NCBI RefSeq assembly: GCF_021404305.1
Contig: NZ_JABFTX010000001.1
Location: 1,178,001 to 1,242,000, forward strand
Reading direction: 5' to 3'
Source of the DNA: Billgrantia ethanolica
GTDB taxonomy: Bacteria > Pseudomonadota > Gammaproteobacteria > Pseudomonadales > Halomonadaceae
Length of the DNA stretch: 64,000 bases
Shown in pieces: positions 47,004 to 57,686 of this stretch; position 1 is the first letter of the stretch; each line of letters opens with the position of its first letter. Made by a program: the position numbers and the translations under genes. The notes beneath the pieces are model-generated. The model was not told where the DNA came from and ran no database searches. It was given only the letters and a program-made list of their open reading frames with translations.

Positions 47004-50000
47004 GGAATGCCGAAGAACAGCGAGTAGAACACCGGCACCGCGATCAGCGTCAGCAGCGAGGCAAACGCCAGCCCGCCCATGATGGTAACCGCCATGCTGC
47101 TGAAGAAGGCATCGAACAACAGCGGCAGCATGCCCAGAATGGTGGTGCCGGCCGCCAGCAGCACCGGTCGCAGACGGCTGATGCTGGCATCGATCAGCGA
47201 CGTCAGACGCTCCTTACCCGTCTGTATCTGTGCGTCGATCTCGTCGACCAGCACGATGGCGTTCTTCATCAACATCCCCGACAGGCTGAGCATGCCCAGC
47301 AGGGCCGTGAACGAGAACGGCAGCCCCGTTAGCAACAGCCCGATCACCACGCCGCAGATCGACATCGGTACCACCAGCCAGATGATCAGCGGCTGGCGCA
47401 GCTTGCCGAACAGCAGGATCGATACTACCAGCATCGCCACGAAGCTCAGCGGCAGCTGCTGCGCCAGCGAGGCCTGGGCATCGGCGGAGTCTTCGTATTC
47501 ACCGCCCCATGACATGGCATAGCCCGGCGGCAGCGCCATGGCCTCGATCTCTTCACGCACGGCGGCATGGGCCGCCGCAGCCGTGTAGCCCGGCGCCGGG
47601 TCGGCCTGTACCGTCAACGTGCGCACGCGGTTACGCCGGTGAATCCGCGCCTCCTCGCTCTGGGTTTCGAAGCCGTCGACGATCTGCGCGATGGGGATGA
47701 AGCGCTGCTCGGCGTTGCTCCACACCATACGGTCGGCCAGCAGCGCGACGTCGCCGCGCTCATCTGCCGGCGGGCGGGCGACGATGGGTATCAGGTTGTC
47801 GCCCTCGCGGTAAGTACCCGCGCGTACCCCCGACGCGGCAAACTGCAGGGTTTGCGCCAGCTCGTCGCGGGTGACCCCGGCAATGCGGGCACGCTCCTCG
47901 TTGTACAGCGGCACCACGACGGCCTCACGTTCGCGCCAGTTCTGACGCACGTCGATCACCGCCGGATTGGCCCGCATCCGCTGCTGCGCTTCATCCGCCA
48001 ACCGGCGCAGCTCTGCCGGGTTGCTACCCTGGAAGCGTGCCTCGATCTGGGCATCCCCACCCGGGCCGAACTGGATACGCTCGGTGCGTACCCGCGCCTC
48101 GGGAAACGCAGCCTGAAGCTCGGCATAGACGTGGGGATCGAGTTCATCGATGCGCTCCAGGCTCTCGGCCCGCACGATGAACTGCGCATAAGCCGGGTTG
48201 GGCTGCTCCGGAGCGTAGGTCAGCATGAAGCGAGTCGCCCCGCGGCCGACGAAGGTGGAGACGTTCTCCACCCCCTCCTGGTCGAGCAGAAAGCCCTCGA
48301 TACGTTCGGCATCGCGCTGTGTGGCGCGGATGTCGCTGCCTTGGGGCAGCTCGTAGTTGACGTAGAACAGCGGCGTATTCGAGTCGGGAAAGAATGACTG
48401 AGAAACGAAGGTGAAGCCCCAGGCGCACAGCGCCGTGATCCCCACCAACAGGGCCACCGAGAGCACCCGCAGACGCAGCGCCAGGCTGAGAAAGCGAGCA
48501 TAGACCCGATAGAACAGACCGCCGTGAGGGTCTCTGTCGCTGCCTAGCTGCTTGCCGTGAAACAGGTAGTAGCCGAACAGCGGCGTGACGGTAATGGCCA
48601 ACACCCAGCTCAGCAGCAGGGATATGGCGATCACGGCAAACAGCGAGAAGAGAAACTCGCCGGTAACGTCATCGGAAAGTCCGATGCCCGAGAAGGCCAG
48701 GATACCGATCACCGTTGCGCCGAGCAGCGGTATCTGGGTACGCCCGGCGGCCTCGCTGGCCGCCTCCTTGACCGACTTGCCGCGCTGCATGTTGATCAAC
48801 ATGCCCTCGGCCACCACGATGGCGTTGTCGACCAGCATGCCCATGGCAATGATCAGCGCGCCCAGCGAGACCCGCTCCATCTCGATATCGAATATCCACA
48901 TGAAGAACAGCGTACCGAGCACGGTAAGCAGCAGGGTCGCCCCTACTACCACGCCGACGCGCCAGCCCATGAACAGGCACAGTACCAGGATGACGATGGT
49001 CACCGAGGTGGCCAGGTTGATCAGGAAATCGTTGATCGCTTCGTCCACTACCCGATGCTGCTCATAGATGGGATGCAGCTCGACGCCCAGCGGCAAGCGC
49101 GCTTCCAGCGCTTCGAGATGGCGCTCCACCGCCTCGCCCACCTCGACGATGTTGGCCTCCGCCACCCCTGCCACGGCCAGCGTGAATGCCGGCTCGCCGT
49201 TGTGCCGGATCAAGTGGTTGGGAATCTCCAACGGCTGACGATAGACGCTGGCGATATCGACCAGCGAGATTTGTTCGGTGGTACCGGGACGCCCAATGCG
49301 AATTGCTTCGATATTGGCCACGCTGTCCACCCCCGCGCGGGCGACGATGCGCACGTGGTCGTCGCCGATGCGCATCGATCCCGCATCGGTGACCTGATTC
49401 TCGGTCTGGATGGTGTTGATCACGTGGTCGACGGGAATGCCAAGCGTGGTGAGACGCTCATTGGGAATTTCGATGTAGATGGTCTCATCGCGCTCCCCCG
49501 CCGTGGTGACCCGCGCCACATTGGGCACCGTCAGCATTTCCCGCTGCAGGAAGCGCGAGATGTCACGAATCTCGTCGTGGCCGTAGCCCGGTGCCGTCAC
49601 CGCGTAGAAGATGCCGTAGACCTCACCGAAGTCGTCGTTGACCTGCGAGGCCGAAGCGCCTTCCGGCAGCGAGCCCTGCACGTCGTTGACCTTGCGCCGT
49701 AGCTCGTCCCAGATCTGCGGCAGCTGGTGACTACGATAGGTGGAGGCGACCTCCACCTCGATTTCCGAACGCCCCGGCATGGAGAGCGATTCGATCACAT
49801 CGATCTGCTGCAGCTCCTGGATGGCCATTTCCAGGCGCTCGGTGACCTCCTCCTCCACTTCCTGGGCGGTGGCGCCGGGGTACTGGGTATTGATGATGGC
49901 ATTGGGAATGGTGAAATCGGGATCTTCGAGCTTGCCGACGTTGTTGAAGCCCCAAATGCCGCCAAGCAGGCAGACGACGACGATGAGCCAGGTGATGACC

Positions 50001-50032
50001 GGCCGTTCGATGGACGACTTGGCGATATCCAT
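46943..50032 (-). CDS. RND efflux permease
   Basis: 1029 residues. Hydrophobicity shows twelve membrane helices in two halves, each with a large periplasmic loop. The proton-relay helix reads MGMLVDNAIVVAEG, so the second Asp of the usual DD pair is Asn here. N-terminus MDIAKSSIERPVITWLIVVV is typical of the AcrB/HAE-type branch. The partner adaptor gene ends 30 bp upstream; no outer-membrane channel gene adjoins, so a shared TolC is expected. Substrate unknown. GGAGCAGGAT precedes the ATG. The C-terminal tail overlaps the PBP gene antisense. Confidence 0.92.
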   Translation of the reverse strand: MDIAKSSIERPVITWLIVVVCLLGGIWGFNNVGKLEDPDFTIPNAIINTQYPGATAQEVEEEVTERLEMAIQELQQIDVIESLSMPGRSEIEVEVASTYRSHQLPQIWDELRRKVNDVQGSLPEGASASQVNDDFGEVYGIFYAVTAPGYGHDEIRDISRFLQREMLTVPNVARVTTAGERDETIYIEIPNERLTTLGIPVDHVINTIQTENQVTDAGSMRIGDDHVRIVARAGVDSVANIEAIRIGRPGTTEQISLVDIASVYRQPLEIPNHLIRHNGEPAFTLAVAGVAEANIVEVGEAVERHLEALEARLPLGVELHPIYEQHRVVDEAINDFLINLATSVTIVILVLCLFMGWRVGVVVGATLLLTVLGTLFFMWIFDIEMERVSLGALIIAMGMLVDNAIVVAEGMLINMQRGKSVKEAASEAAGRTQIPLLGATVIGILAFSGIGLSDDVTGEFLFSLFAVIAISLLLSWVLAITVTPLFGYYLFHGKQLGSDRDPHGGLFYRVYARFLSLALRLRVLSVALLVGITALCAWGFTFVSQSFFPDSNTPLFYVNYELPQGSDIRATQRDAERIEGFLLDQEGVENVSTFVGRGATRFMLTYAPEQPNPAYAQFIVRAESLERIDELDPHVYAELQAAFPEARVRTERIQFGPGGDAQIEARFQGSNPAELRRLADEAQQRMRANPAVIDVRQNWREREAVVVPLYNEERARIAGVTRDELAQTLQFAASGVRAGTYREGDNLIPIVARPPADERGDVALLADRMVWSNAEQRFIPIAQIVDGFETQSEEARIHRRNRVRTLTVQADPAPGYTAAAAHAAVREEIEAMALPPGYAMSWGGEYEDSADAQASLAQQLPLSFVAMLVVSILLFGKLRQPLIIWLVVPMSICGVVIGLLLTGLPFSFTALLGMLSLSGMLMKNAIVLVDEIDAQIQTGKERLTSLIDASISRLRPVLLAAGTTILGMLPLLFDAFFSSMAVTIMGGLAFASLLTLIAVPVFYSLFFGIPYRRATESDEEEPSSLSAGG

Positions 50033-50062
50033 ATCCTGCTCCTGCCAGTTTTCGGACCGTAC

Positions 50063-51118
50063 TTAGAGCGCCGCTTCCATGGGACGAACGCGCATGTCTT
50101 CATGCAGCAGGTGAGCTCCTGCCGCGACGATCCGCTCACCCGGCTGCAACCCCGCCAGCACCGGCACCGTGTCACCGTGCAGCTGACCGACCAGCACCTG
50201 GCGCGGCTCGACGCGCTGGTCATCGGCGCGGTAGACCCAGACCTGGAAGTTGCCTTCGTTGTCCGTGTCGAGCGCTGCCACGGGAATGCGCAGCGCGCCA
50301 TGCTCGATGGCATCGATCAGCGATACCGACACGGAAGCCGTCATGCCCGGCATCGCTCCGACAACTTCGTGATTCGGAATGGCAAACTCCACCTGGTAGG
50401 TCTGGGCCACGTCGTCGGGCTCGGTGACGTGCTCGCGGTACTCGAGAGAAAAGCGCTCGCCAGGCGCCGAGAGCAGCTCGGCCTCGACCTCGAAGCGCTC
50501 GGGATTCGCCACACTACGCACCAGGGTTTCGGGAACGTTGATTCTGACCCGCAGCTCCGTTACGTCCTGCACTCGCACGATGGCGGTATTGGGCTGTACG
50601 TTGCTGTGATTCTCCACCAGCCGGCGGGTCACCATGGCATCGAAGGGCGCCTCGATGGTGGTATAGGAGAGGTCCTGACGCGCACTGTCGCGCTGCACTT
50701 CGGCAAGCTCGTACTGAGTGCGTACCTCATCGAAGGCCGACTGCGAGATGGCATTCGTCTCGAGCAGCTGGCGAACACGCCCCATCTCTCGCCTGGCCAG
50801 TTGATACTCGGCCTCGGCGCGTCGAACGGCCAGTTCAAAGTCGGTCGGATCGAGGCGGGCGACGCTTTCGCCCCGGGGAATGATCTCGCCCTGGCGCGGC
50901 GGCACCTCGATCAACTGGCCGCCAACACGAAATGACAGGTCTACCGTGCGCAGGGCCTCCACTCTGCCGACGAAACGCCGGCTCGGCACCAGCGTGTGCT
51001 CCCCCACTTCCATGAGTTTCACCACACGCACTGCAGGCTCGTCCTCTTCAGCCTGGTCGCCGTTGCAACCGGCCAACGCCAGCGCCAGCATTGCCATGAG
51101 CCCCACTGCCCGCTTCAT
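50063..51118 (-). CDS. RND efflux periplasmic adaptor lipoprotein
   Basis: 351 residues. Lipobox LALAGC with lipidated Cys18. Lipoyl half-motif (DLSFRVGGQLIEVPPRQGEI), a short helical hairpin (about 95-150), second half (TTIEAPFDAMVTRRLVENHS), then beta-barrel and membrane-proximal domains (AMPGMTASVSV). It bridges the permease and an outer-membrane channel. First gene of the pair; no regulator gene is adjacent. Confidence 0.92.
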   Translation of the reverse strand: MKRAVGLMAMLALALAGCNGDQAEEDEPAVRVVKLMEVGEHTLVPSRRFVGRVEALRTVDLSFRVGGQLIEVPPRQGEIIPRGESVARLDPTDFELAVRRAEAEYQLARREMGRVRQLLETNAISQSAFDEVRTQYELAEVQRDSARQDLSYTTIEAPFDAMVTRRLVENHSNVQPNTAIVRVQDVTELRVRINVPETLVRSVANPERFEVEAELLSAPGERFSLEYREHVTEPDDVAQTYQVEFAIPNHEVVGAMPGMTASVSVSLIDAIEHGALRIPVAALDTDNEGNFQVWVYRADDQRVEPRQVLVGQLHGDTVPVLAGLQPGERIVAAGAHLLHEDMRVRPMEAAL

Positions 51119-51296
51119 CGAACGACCTCCCTGTGTCTACTACACCGCGCCTGCCGTCGGCTCCCTGAGCGACTAACCATAGACCATACGAGCCTGAATG
51201 TAAGGCGCGCCGGGACATTCAAGCATACGTTTGAAACAGAGTCACCCCACTCGCCACAATCCGCCTGCAAGTCACTCGCGACAAGCCATAAACGAC

Positions 51297-51330
51297 AAGG
51301 CCCGGTGCTGTGTAATCAGCACCGGGCCTT
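51297..51330. terminator. Strong hairpin after the small lipoprotein gene
   Basis: AAGGCCCGGTGCTG, 6-nt loop, CAGCACCGGGCCTT: a perfect 14-bp stem 17 bp beyond the lipoprotein stop. On minus it is followed by GTCGTTTAT. It probably ends that gene and insulates the efflux operon. Confidence 0.7.
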
Positions 51331-51347
51331 GTACGAGAATGATGCCC

Positions 51348-51623
51348 CTACTGACAGGGCACCACTTTACGCATGGTGTCCTTGGCCCACAGGGTCTGGC
51401 CATCCGGCGTCTTGCCATGGTCGTTCCAGCGCTCGCTCACTTCCATGCAGAAGGAGCCGGCGTTTTCTGTACGCACGTCAGGGTTGGACGGACGCTCGCC
51501 ACCGATTCGCAACAGATCGGGATTGTCAGTGGTGTAGCGAGGCGCAATGGTGGAGTTGCTGGCACAGCCGGCGACCAGGGCGGCAGCAAGCAGAACTACG
51601 GGCAAACAGCGGCGCAAAGGCAT
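51348..51623 (-). CDS. Small lipoprotein, paralog A
   Basis: 91 residues, not a recognised family. A lipoprotein signal (MPLRRCLPVVLLAAALVAGC, lipidated Cys20) precedes a ~70-residue domain with APRYTTDNPDLLRIGG and TPDGQTLWAKDT. ATG 51623 has GAGGG nine bases upstream and aligns with the paralog; GTG 51629 is an alternative. The same family occurs at 57749-58021. Two further cysteines (in SFCMEV and VVPC) are shared, so a disulfide is likely. Function unknown. Confidence 0.75.
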   Translation of the reverse strand: MPLRRCLPVVLLAAALVAGCASNSTIAPRYTTDNPDLLRIGGERPSNPDVRTENAGSFCMEVSERWNDHGKTPDGQTLWAKDTMRKVVPCQ

Positions 51624-51822
51624 GTTCACAAACCCTCGAGAATGTCGATTTCACTCCGGCAGGCATTGCCGGTAGCGCTAAATATCATTTGCTCCAGCGC
51701 AGCGTCAATCTTTTTCGAACACCGTTCGCTTGCGAATCGAACGACCGTACGGCTCGTCGTAATACTGTGGTAACGCTACGCTGGGGGATAACAACCAGAA
51801 CCAAGGGCATGGCAAGAGTTTC

Positions 51823-52962
51823 ATGGCAGAAACAAGACCGGACCTGGAGTACGCCCCGCAGCCCAGCATTTTCGAGCGCTGGGCAGGGCGCTTTCTGCAG
51901 CACCATAATCGCCGCCGGACTACTCCCGGTCAGGCGCGTCGCCACCACGAACTCAAGGGAATAGAGCGTGCCTTCTACGCCAGCATCGCCTGGGCCATCG
52001 TGGCCGGCATCGTTTCCGGCGGCGTGATTGGCGGTATGGAGTGGTACATGCGCCAGGGCATGCTCGGTGGCATGCAGGACATGAGTCTGATGGAGCAGTT
52101 GCCGTACTGGGCCGGCTTCTTTGCCGTGGCCGGGGTGGTCAGCGCACTGGAAATCGCCTTCCTCTACTGGAATGCCCTGCGTGGCGTGGCCACCACCAGC
52201 CGACTGGCCGGCGCACCGCTTCACGACAGCCCTCTCGCCGAGCTGACCCTGCTGGGCCTGAGTCGTGCAGCGCTCGAGTTTCCCAGCCCCCGGCACCGGA
52301 TCTACGGCATCGATCCTTACGCTTACCTGAGCCGCTGGCGACTCATGGCCATGTCGGTGATGTATCGTCTGAAGGTTGGCGTGACGAGCTTCCTGCTGCG
52401 CGTATTCCTGCGCCGGGTGCTGGGCCGTGTGGCACTGCGTGGCCTGCTGCCGCTGGTAACCGGCCCCTTGTATGCCGCCTGGAACGCCATCATTACCTGG
52501 CGCATCATGGTCAAGGCCCGCGAACAGGCGCTGGGCCCCTTTGCCATCGAAGCGATGATTGTCAGGCTTTCGCAAGCCCCCTTCAGCGAGAGGGCTCAAG
52601 AAGTGTTACTGCATGCCATGGGCGCACTGATCATGGCCAACCGTGATGCACACCCCAACCATATCTACCTGCTCTCTCGCCTGCTCGACACCTTCCACCG
52701 CCAACAGCACGAGATCGAGGTGGACTGGCCCGGGCAGCGCTTTGTGCTAAGCCGACTGGAGCGTGCAGAGAAGCACCGCGTGCTAGAGCTGCTGATCGCG
52801 GCTACCGTGCTCGCCGGCAGATGCAAGGGCAAGCGCAAACGCTTCCTAGAGGAGCTGTTCGAGGCCTGTGACATGGCTTACCCGCATGAGAAAGTTCGCA
52901 GTTGGCGCCGCCAGTTCATGCACGGCCAACCCTTTGGCAGCGCCGCAGCGAACGGTAAGTAG
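51823..52962 (+). CDS. Integral membrane protein of unknown function
   Basis: 379 residues. Two hydrophobic hairpins early (FYASIAWAIVAGIVSGGVIG and LPYWAGFFAVAGVVSALEIAF, about 50-125), a further hydrophobic basic stretch near 200-230, and a soluble, basic C-terminal half with a run of helices (ERAEKHRVLELLIAATVLAG). No motif I can name. The ribosome site is weak. Stands alone, with the divergent lipoprotein upstream and polB converging downstream 10 bp away. Confidence 0.75.
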   Translation: MAETRPDLEYAPQPSIFERWAGRFLQHHNRRRTTPGQARRHHELKGIERAFYASIAWAIVAGIVSGGVIGGMEWYMRQGMLGGMQDMSLMEQLPYWAGFFAVAGVVSALEIAFLYWNALRGVATTSRLAGAPLHDSPLAELTLLGLSRAALEFPSPRHRIYGIDPYAYLSRWRLMAMSVMYRLKVGVTSFLLRVFLRRVLGRVALRGLLPLVTGPLYAAWNAIITWRIMVKAREQALGPFAIEAMIVRLSQAPFSERAQEVLLHAMGALIMANRDAHPNHIYLLSRLLDTFHRQQHEIEVDWPGQRFVLSRLERAEKHRVLELLIAATVLAGRCKGKRKRFLEELFEACDMAYPHEKVRSWRRQFMHGQPFGSAAANGK

Positions 52963-52972
52963 ACCTGCTGGC

Positions 52973-55375
52973 CTAGAAGAGGCCGAGCTGACGGTCGATC
53001 AGTGTGGCAAAATCGTCGCCCAGAAAAGGAAGAATGGCATCTGCGACGGGCTGCAGCTGACGCGAGAGATAGTGGTCGTAATCGACGACCGAGCGGCGGG
53101 CTTCGAGCGGCTCCGGGCCGGCCACGGTGATCACATAGCGAATCCAGCCGCCCTGCTGGTACTGCCGCGGGCGGCCCAGCCGGTCGTTGAGATCGTCGGC
53201 CATGCGCGCAGCACGCACGTGGGGCGGCACGTTGCGGCGATATTCATCCAGCCGACGGCGCAACCGCTTGCGATACACCAGGCGCTCGTCGAGCTCACCG
53301 GCCAGGGTGCGAGCCACGTAGTCGCGCACGAAGTCGCGATAGCTTTCGCCGACGAAGATGCGCCGGTAGAGTTCCTGCTGGAATATCTTGGCCAGCGGCG
53401 TCCAGTCTGCTCGAACCGTCTCCAGCCCTTTGAAAACCACACTCTCGGCGCCCTGCGCATCGCGCACCAGGCCCGCATAACGTTTCTTGCTGCCCTCTTC
53501 CGCGCCGCGAATGGTGGGCATCAGGAAGCGCCGATAGTGGGTCTCGAACTGTATTTCCAGTGCGCTGGCGAGGCCATACTCCGCCGCTAGATGCGCCTCC
53601 CACCAGCCATTGACCCGCGCCGCCAGACGCTGACCGATGGCGTGGGCCTCGGCCTCCTCATGGGCGCTGCCCAGCCAGACGAAAGTGGAGTCGGTGTCGC
53701 CGTAGATCACCGTAAAGCCCTCGGCTTCGATCAGTTCACGCGTACGACGCATGATCTCGTGCCCACGCAGAGTGATCGACGATGCCAGGCGCGGGTCGAA
53801 GAAGCGGCAGCCCCGTGAACCGAGCACGCCGTAGAAGGAGTTCATGATGATCTTGAGCGCCTGGGACAACGGCGCGTTGCCTTCGCGCTTGGCGGCGTCT
53901 CGCCCCTGCCACACGCGTGCGACCAGCTCTGGCAGCGCATGGCAGGTACGCGAGAAACAAGCACCACGAAAGCCTGGCACGCTCTGCGACTCGGGCTCCT
54001 CCAGTCCCGCCACCAGCCCCACTGGATCGACCAGGAAAGTACGAATGATCGACGGATAAAGACTCTTGAAGTCGAGCACCAGCACCGAGTCGTAGAGCCC
54101 CGGCCGGGAGTCCATGACGAAGCCACCCGGGCTATCATCGCCCTCTCGCTCGCCCGGCTGGGCCAGGTTCGGCGCCACGAACCCCAGGCGATGCATTCGC
54201 GGCAGATAGAGGTGGCTGAAGGCGGCCACCGAACCACCGCTGCGGTCGGCCGGCAGACCGGTGACGCTGGCCCGCTCCAGCAGGAAATCGATCAGCTCGG
54301 TCTTGTCGAAGATACGCGTGACCAGCTCGCAATCCTTGAGGTTGTAGCGGGCAAGCGCGGGCTTGTCCTCGGCGAACATGCGGTTGATCTCGTCCATGCG
54401 CTGGTAGGGGTTGTCAATGGCCTTGCCCTCGCCCAGCAGCTCCTGGGCGACGTGCTCCAGGCTGAACGAGGCGAACTGCCAGGTCGCCTGGCGCAAAGCT
54501 TCGATGCCGTCGATGATCAACCGCCCCGCTGCGGAGGCGAAGAAGTGGTTGGCGTTGCTGCCATGGGCGCGCCAGCCGAGGGGCTCGCCGCCCCGCCCCA
54601 GGCGCAGCGTCACGCCGAGTTGCTCGGCGTGACGCTGCAGCAGACGCAGGTCGAACTGCACCAGGTTCCAGCCGATGATGGCGTCGGGATCATTCTCGGC
54701 GAACCAGTCATTGAGGCGCTCGAGCAGCGCCTGGCGGCTGTCGCAGTAGTCGAGAGCGAAATCCCGCTCGCGCTCTGCCACGCCCTCCTGGCCGTTGGGC
54801 GGGCCGAGCATGAAGACCTGGCGCTGATCGTCGCTGGCAATCGCAATCGAGTAGAGCTCTCCCCGCTCACTGGTCTCGATGTCCAGCGACGCCAGCCTGA
54901 GGCGGGGTCGATAGTGCTCTGCGGGCTTGAGCTGAGCGCTTGACCACACTCCGTCGGCCTCGTACTCGCCGCTGAAGCGCACCGGAGCGGTGATGAAGCG
55001 CTCCATGAGATAGCGCTCCGGCGGGCGAACGTCGGCCTCGAGGAGTGCGATACCCCCTTCGCGCAGCCGCCTCTCGCACTGCTGCAGCTGGCGCTGCTGA
55101 CGACAATAGAGCCCGACCACCGGCTGCAGGTGGAAATCGCGCAGCTCGAGGGGCTTGAGTTCGATACCGGGCTCGGCGGGCAGCAGACGCTCCGCTTCCT
55201 GACGCCGAGCGGCGGGCAGGAACGCCACCGAAGGCTGCGGCGGCAGGCGCACATGGCAGGGTCCGGCATCGGTCGCCAGCCAGAAGCTCACCTCGCAGCC
55301 TGCGGGTGTATCCCGCCAGTGCCGCGTCAACACGAAACCCTGCCGTTCCACCGCTGCCCCTCGCCTGCCCGTCAT
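52973..55375 (-). CDS. polB: DNA polymerase II (family B)
   Basis: 800 residues, close to E. coli Pol II. The exonuclease has LASLDIETS (Exo I) and [14 protein letters not shown] (Exo II). Polymerase motif [10 protein letters not shown], the [13 protein letters not shown] helix (motif B) and motif [13 protein letters not shown] carry the metal-binding aspartates. It is a translesion and restart polymerase, usually LexA-controlled. It follows mepA by 42 bp on the same strand; no SOS box was found immediately upstream, though a promoter further up the hydrolase-mepA-polB stretch is possible. Confidence 0.97.
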   Translation of the reverse strand: MTGRRGAAVERQGFVLTRHWRDTPAGCEVSFWLATDAGPCHVRLPPQPSVAFLPAARRQEAERLLPAEPGIELKPLELRDFHLQPVVGLYCRQQRQLQQCERRLREGGIALLEADVRPPERYLMERFITAPVRFSGEYEADGVWSSAQLKPAEHYRPRLRLASLDIETSERGELYSIAIASDDQRQVFMLGPPNGQEGVAERERDFALDYCDSRQALLERLNDWFAENDPDAIIGWNLVQFDLRLLQRHAEQLGVTLRLGRGGEPLGWRAHGSNANHFFASAAGRLIIDGIEALRQATWQFASFSLEHVAQELLGEGKAIDNPYQRMDEINRMFAEDKPALARYNLKDCELVTRIFDKTELIDFLLERASVTGLPADRSGGSVAAFSHLYLPRMHRLGFVAPNLAQPGEREGDDSPGGFVMDSRPGLYDSVLVLDFKSLYPSIIRTFLVDPVGLVAGLEEPESQSVPGFRGACFSRTCHALPELVARVWQGRDAAKREGNAPLSQALKIIMNSFYGVLGSRGCRFFDPRLASSITLRGHEIMRRTRELIEAEGFTVIYGDTDSTFVWLGSAHEEAEAHAIGQRLAARVNGWWEAHLAAEYGLASALEIQFETHYRRFLMPTIRGAEEGSKKRYAGLVRDAQGAESVVFKGLETVRADWTPLAKIFQQELYRRIFVGESYRDFVRDYVARTLAGELDERLVYRKRLRRRLDEYRRNVPPHVRAARMADDLNDRLGRPRQYQQGGWIRYVITVAGPEPLEARRSVVDYDHYLSRQLQPVADAILPFLGDDFATLIDRQLGLF

Positions 55376-55417
55376 GCGGCCATTCTACCGGGCAGGCCGG
55401 TGGCTGTCGTTACAGCG

Positions 55418-56269
55418 TCACTGGTCGAGTATCGCTCTGCATGCCGGCGGCAACGAACGGCTCGGCGAGGGATAGACCTCCGGGCGCGGCGTCGGCGCAA
55501 GCGCCTGGCAACCGTCACCGGGCGGGGGTGGCGGCTGATCGATACACTCCGGCTGGTCTGGCGGACACCTCAGCCGCACATGAAGGTGTTCGTCATGGGA
55601 GTGCCACGAGCGAATCAGACGCAGCCACGAGCGATCGTCCCATTCCCTCTCGCAGAGGTCACGCTTGACAGCGGAGTCGACGAAGATCCGTGCCACGCGC
55701 GGGTCGTCCGCTGCCAGGCGAATCAGTTCGGCATGCTCATCGGTCCAGCGTTCGTCCAGACGCTGGGTGCGCGGATCGACCAGTATCGGCTGTTCGAGAT
55801 CCTCGCGCTCGCTGCGCTCGAGGAACGGCAGGTCGAGTCGAAACCAGATGTCGACGTCGAGCCCCGTCTGGTGGCTGACATGGCCATAGGGCATCGGCCC
55901 GCCGCGGGGCTGAGCCATGTCGCCGACCAGGATCGGTCCGAACCCGGCCTGGTTGACGCGCTCTCCCAGCCGCTCGACATAGTCGAGAAGCGAGGGGTGG
56001 CCGTAGTGGCGATTGCGCTCGAGATCTACCGCCTGGTAGCCGATACCCTCCTCGGGCAACCGCTCGGCACCGGCAATACAGCCGCCGTCGAAAGGCCCGA
56101 TGACCCGGGGCGGACCAGGCACGGGCGTCTCGACCTCCGACCAGTCTCCCGGTGTGGTTGGCGGTGCGCTGCCCTCCGGTGGGCTGGCTGCGAAAGCAGG
56201 GTGGGTAACCAAGGCAAACAAGAGGACGCCCAGCTTACGTGGGCGTCGAATCGGAGCATTGCAAAGCAT
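55418..56269 (-). CDS. mepA: Penicillin-insensitive murein endopeptidase MepA
   Basis: 283 residues with signal peptide (KLGVLLFALVTHPAFAA). The zinc/catalytic motifs of the LAS peptidase family are present: SHQTGLDVDIWF and HDEHLHVRLRC. It cleaves D-Ala-meso-DAP crosslinks in the periplasm. Six other cysteines suggest disulfides, as in E. coli MepA. AAGGA lies before the ATG. It sits between the hydrolase (29 bp upstream) and polB (42 bp downstream), all on one strand, so probably cotranscribed. Confidence 0.95.
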   Translation of the reverse strand: MLCNAPIRRPRKLGVLLFALVTHPAFAASPPEGSAPPTTPGDWSEVETPVPGPPRVIGPFDGGCIAGAERLPEEGIGYQAVDLERNRHYGHPSLLDYVERLGERVNQAGFGPILVGDMAQPRGGPMPYGHVSHQTGLDVDIWFRLDLPFLERSEREDLEQPILVDPRTQRLDERWTDEHAELIRLAADDPRVARIFVDSAVKRDLCEREWDDRSWLRLIRSWHSHDEHLHVRLRCPPDQPECIDQPPPPPGDGCQALAPTPRPEVYPSPSRSLPPACRAILDQ

Positions 56270-56298
56270 GATTCATCCTTGTCGAGTAAGCGAGATCC

Positions 56299-57525
56299 TC
56301 ATTCACGTTCCTGCCGGGCAAGCCATTCGAGACCGGGGCGATACAGCATGTCGTGCTCACCATCGAACAGCACCAGCTCCGTCGGGCCGGACTGCAGGTG
56401 CAACAACACCGTGGCCTCGGCGGCGTCGAAGTGAGGGTACTCACGCTCCTCATGCAGCGAGCGTTCGATCAAGTCGTCCGGCACTTCGCGATTCTCCTCG
56501 ATCACCTCGATCTGCTCCTGGGAGAGGCGCGCCTCTTCCTCGACCAGATCGTTGTAGGCGTGCAGCGCCTGATCGACCGGCACGATGTCGTCGTGGATAC
56601 CGTGAGCGATCACGACACGTATCTCGCCTGCCGCATCGGGTACGTGGGCCTTGGGGCTGCGCGCGGCGCACTCGTCATGAGCCTCGCTACCCTCTTCCGG
56701 CACACCCCCGCAGGCGCCCTCGATCTGCTCGGCGTAATCCTCGGCGCTTCCATGGTGAAACTCATACCAGCTGATCAGATCGTAGACCGGCACCCAGGCG
56801 GCGACGCCGGCAAAGGTGTCGGGCTGGCGGCTGGCCAGGTGCAGCGCGTTCATGGCCCCTCCCGAGTAGCCCAGCAGGTAGATGCGCGACTCGTCGACGC
56901 TGGCATTCTCCCGGGCATATTCCAGCGCATCTTCCATGTCGGAGATGACCAGTTCGGAAGCCGTCGACTCGGGCCGCCCGTCGTTGGCACCGCGGAAGTC
57001 GGGATGAATGAATGCCCAGTCGTTGGCCACCGCAAACTCGGCGAGAGGAATGTCGATGTTCTGCTGGTAGTCGGTGCTCCAGCTGTGCAGCACCATCAGC
57101 AGCGGCCGCTCCTCTTCCCCATCAGGTGCATAGAACATTGCCGGCTGCTGATAGTCGTCCGCCGAGGAGGGAATCTCCACGTCCTGGATGTCGGGAACAT
57201 GCTCCTGCCAGGTGGCAAGGTCGGCGTCGGTAAGCTCTCCGGGAAAATCGGTGACCACGAGATGTTCGCTCGGGTGTTCGAGCCCGGACTCCTCGGCTTC
57301 CGCCTCCTGGCCCATCAGCCTCTCAGAGCCGGGCTCTGGTGCCTGAGCTTCCGCCGTGCCGGCCAGAGCGAGGGCCAAGGCGGCGCCGGTCATCAACGTC
57401 AGCCCGCCGACTCGTCGACGAGTGAGCGGTTGCGGGGCTGGCAACGTGCGCGGTTCGAAAACTGGCGTGCGGGATTCAAGGGGAAAACGGGTGCGGATAT
57501 ATGAACGATGCCCTATGCGTTCCAT
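56299..57525 (-). CDS. Exported alpha/beta hydrolase, prolyl-oligopeptidase/PHB-depolymerase-like
   Basis: 408 residues. An Arg-rich N-terminus (TRRRVGGLTL) and hydrophobic core ending AGTAEAQA look like a long, perhaps twin-arginine, signal. AGGAG 8 bp before ATG 57525 supports this start; ATG near residue 45 would give a short Sec signal. The nucleophile elbow is GYSGGAMNAL, the acid probably in HGIHDDIVPV, and the His in FDGEHDMLY. Cysteines in CGGV and ECAAR could pair. Substrate unknown; carbohydrate ester, peptide or polyester are all possible. Confidence 0.82.
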   Translation of the reverse strand: MERIGHRSYIRTRFPLESRTPVFEPRTLPAPQPLTRRRVGGLTLMTGAALALALAGTAEAQAPEPGSERLMGQEAEAEESGLEHPSEHLVVTDFPGELTDADLATWQEHVPDIQDVEIPSSADDYQQPAMFYAPDGEEERPLLMVLHSWSTDYQQNIDIPLAEFAVANDWAFIHPDFRGANDGRPESTASELVISDMEDALEYARENASVDESRIYLLGYSGGAMNALHLASRQPDTFAGVAAWVPVYDLISWYEFHHGSAEDYAEQIEGACGGVPEEGSEAHDECAARSPKAHVPDAAGEIRVVIAHGIHDDIVPVDQALHAYNDLVEEEARLSQEQIEVIEENREVPDDLIERSLHEEREYPHFDAAEATVLLHLQSGPTELVLFDGEHDMLYRPGLEWLARQERE

Positions 57526-57645
57526 GGCAATTCTCCTGATAGCAGGTTCCTTTTGCTTGTGCCCTCAGTCTAGTCATCGGGGCGAGGCCTGCCAGCGAGA
57601 GCCGAAGATAACCTTTGTCCTGTTCCTGGACATAAGGCGAAACGA

Positions 57646-57674
57646 ACCGGCCCGCGTCATTGGCGCGGGCCGGT
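57646..57674 (-). terminator. Probable terminator of small lipoprotein B
   Basis: ACCGGCCCGCG, 7-nt loop, CGCGGGCCGGT, followed on minus by TCGTTTCG. An 11-bp perfect GC stem, 74 bp after the lipoprotein stop. Confidence 0.6.
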
Positions 57675-57686
57675 CACGTGACTGAC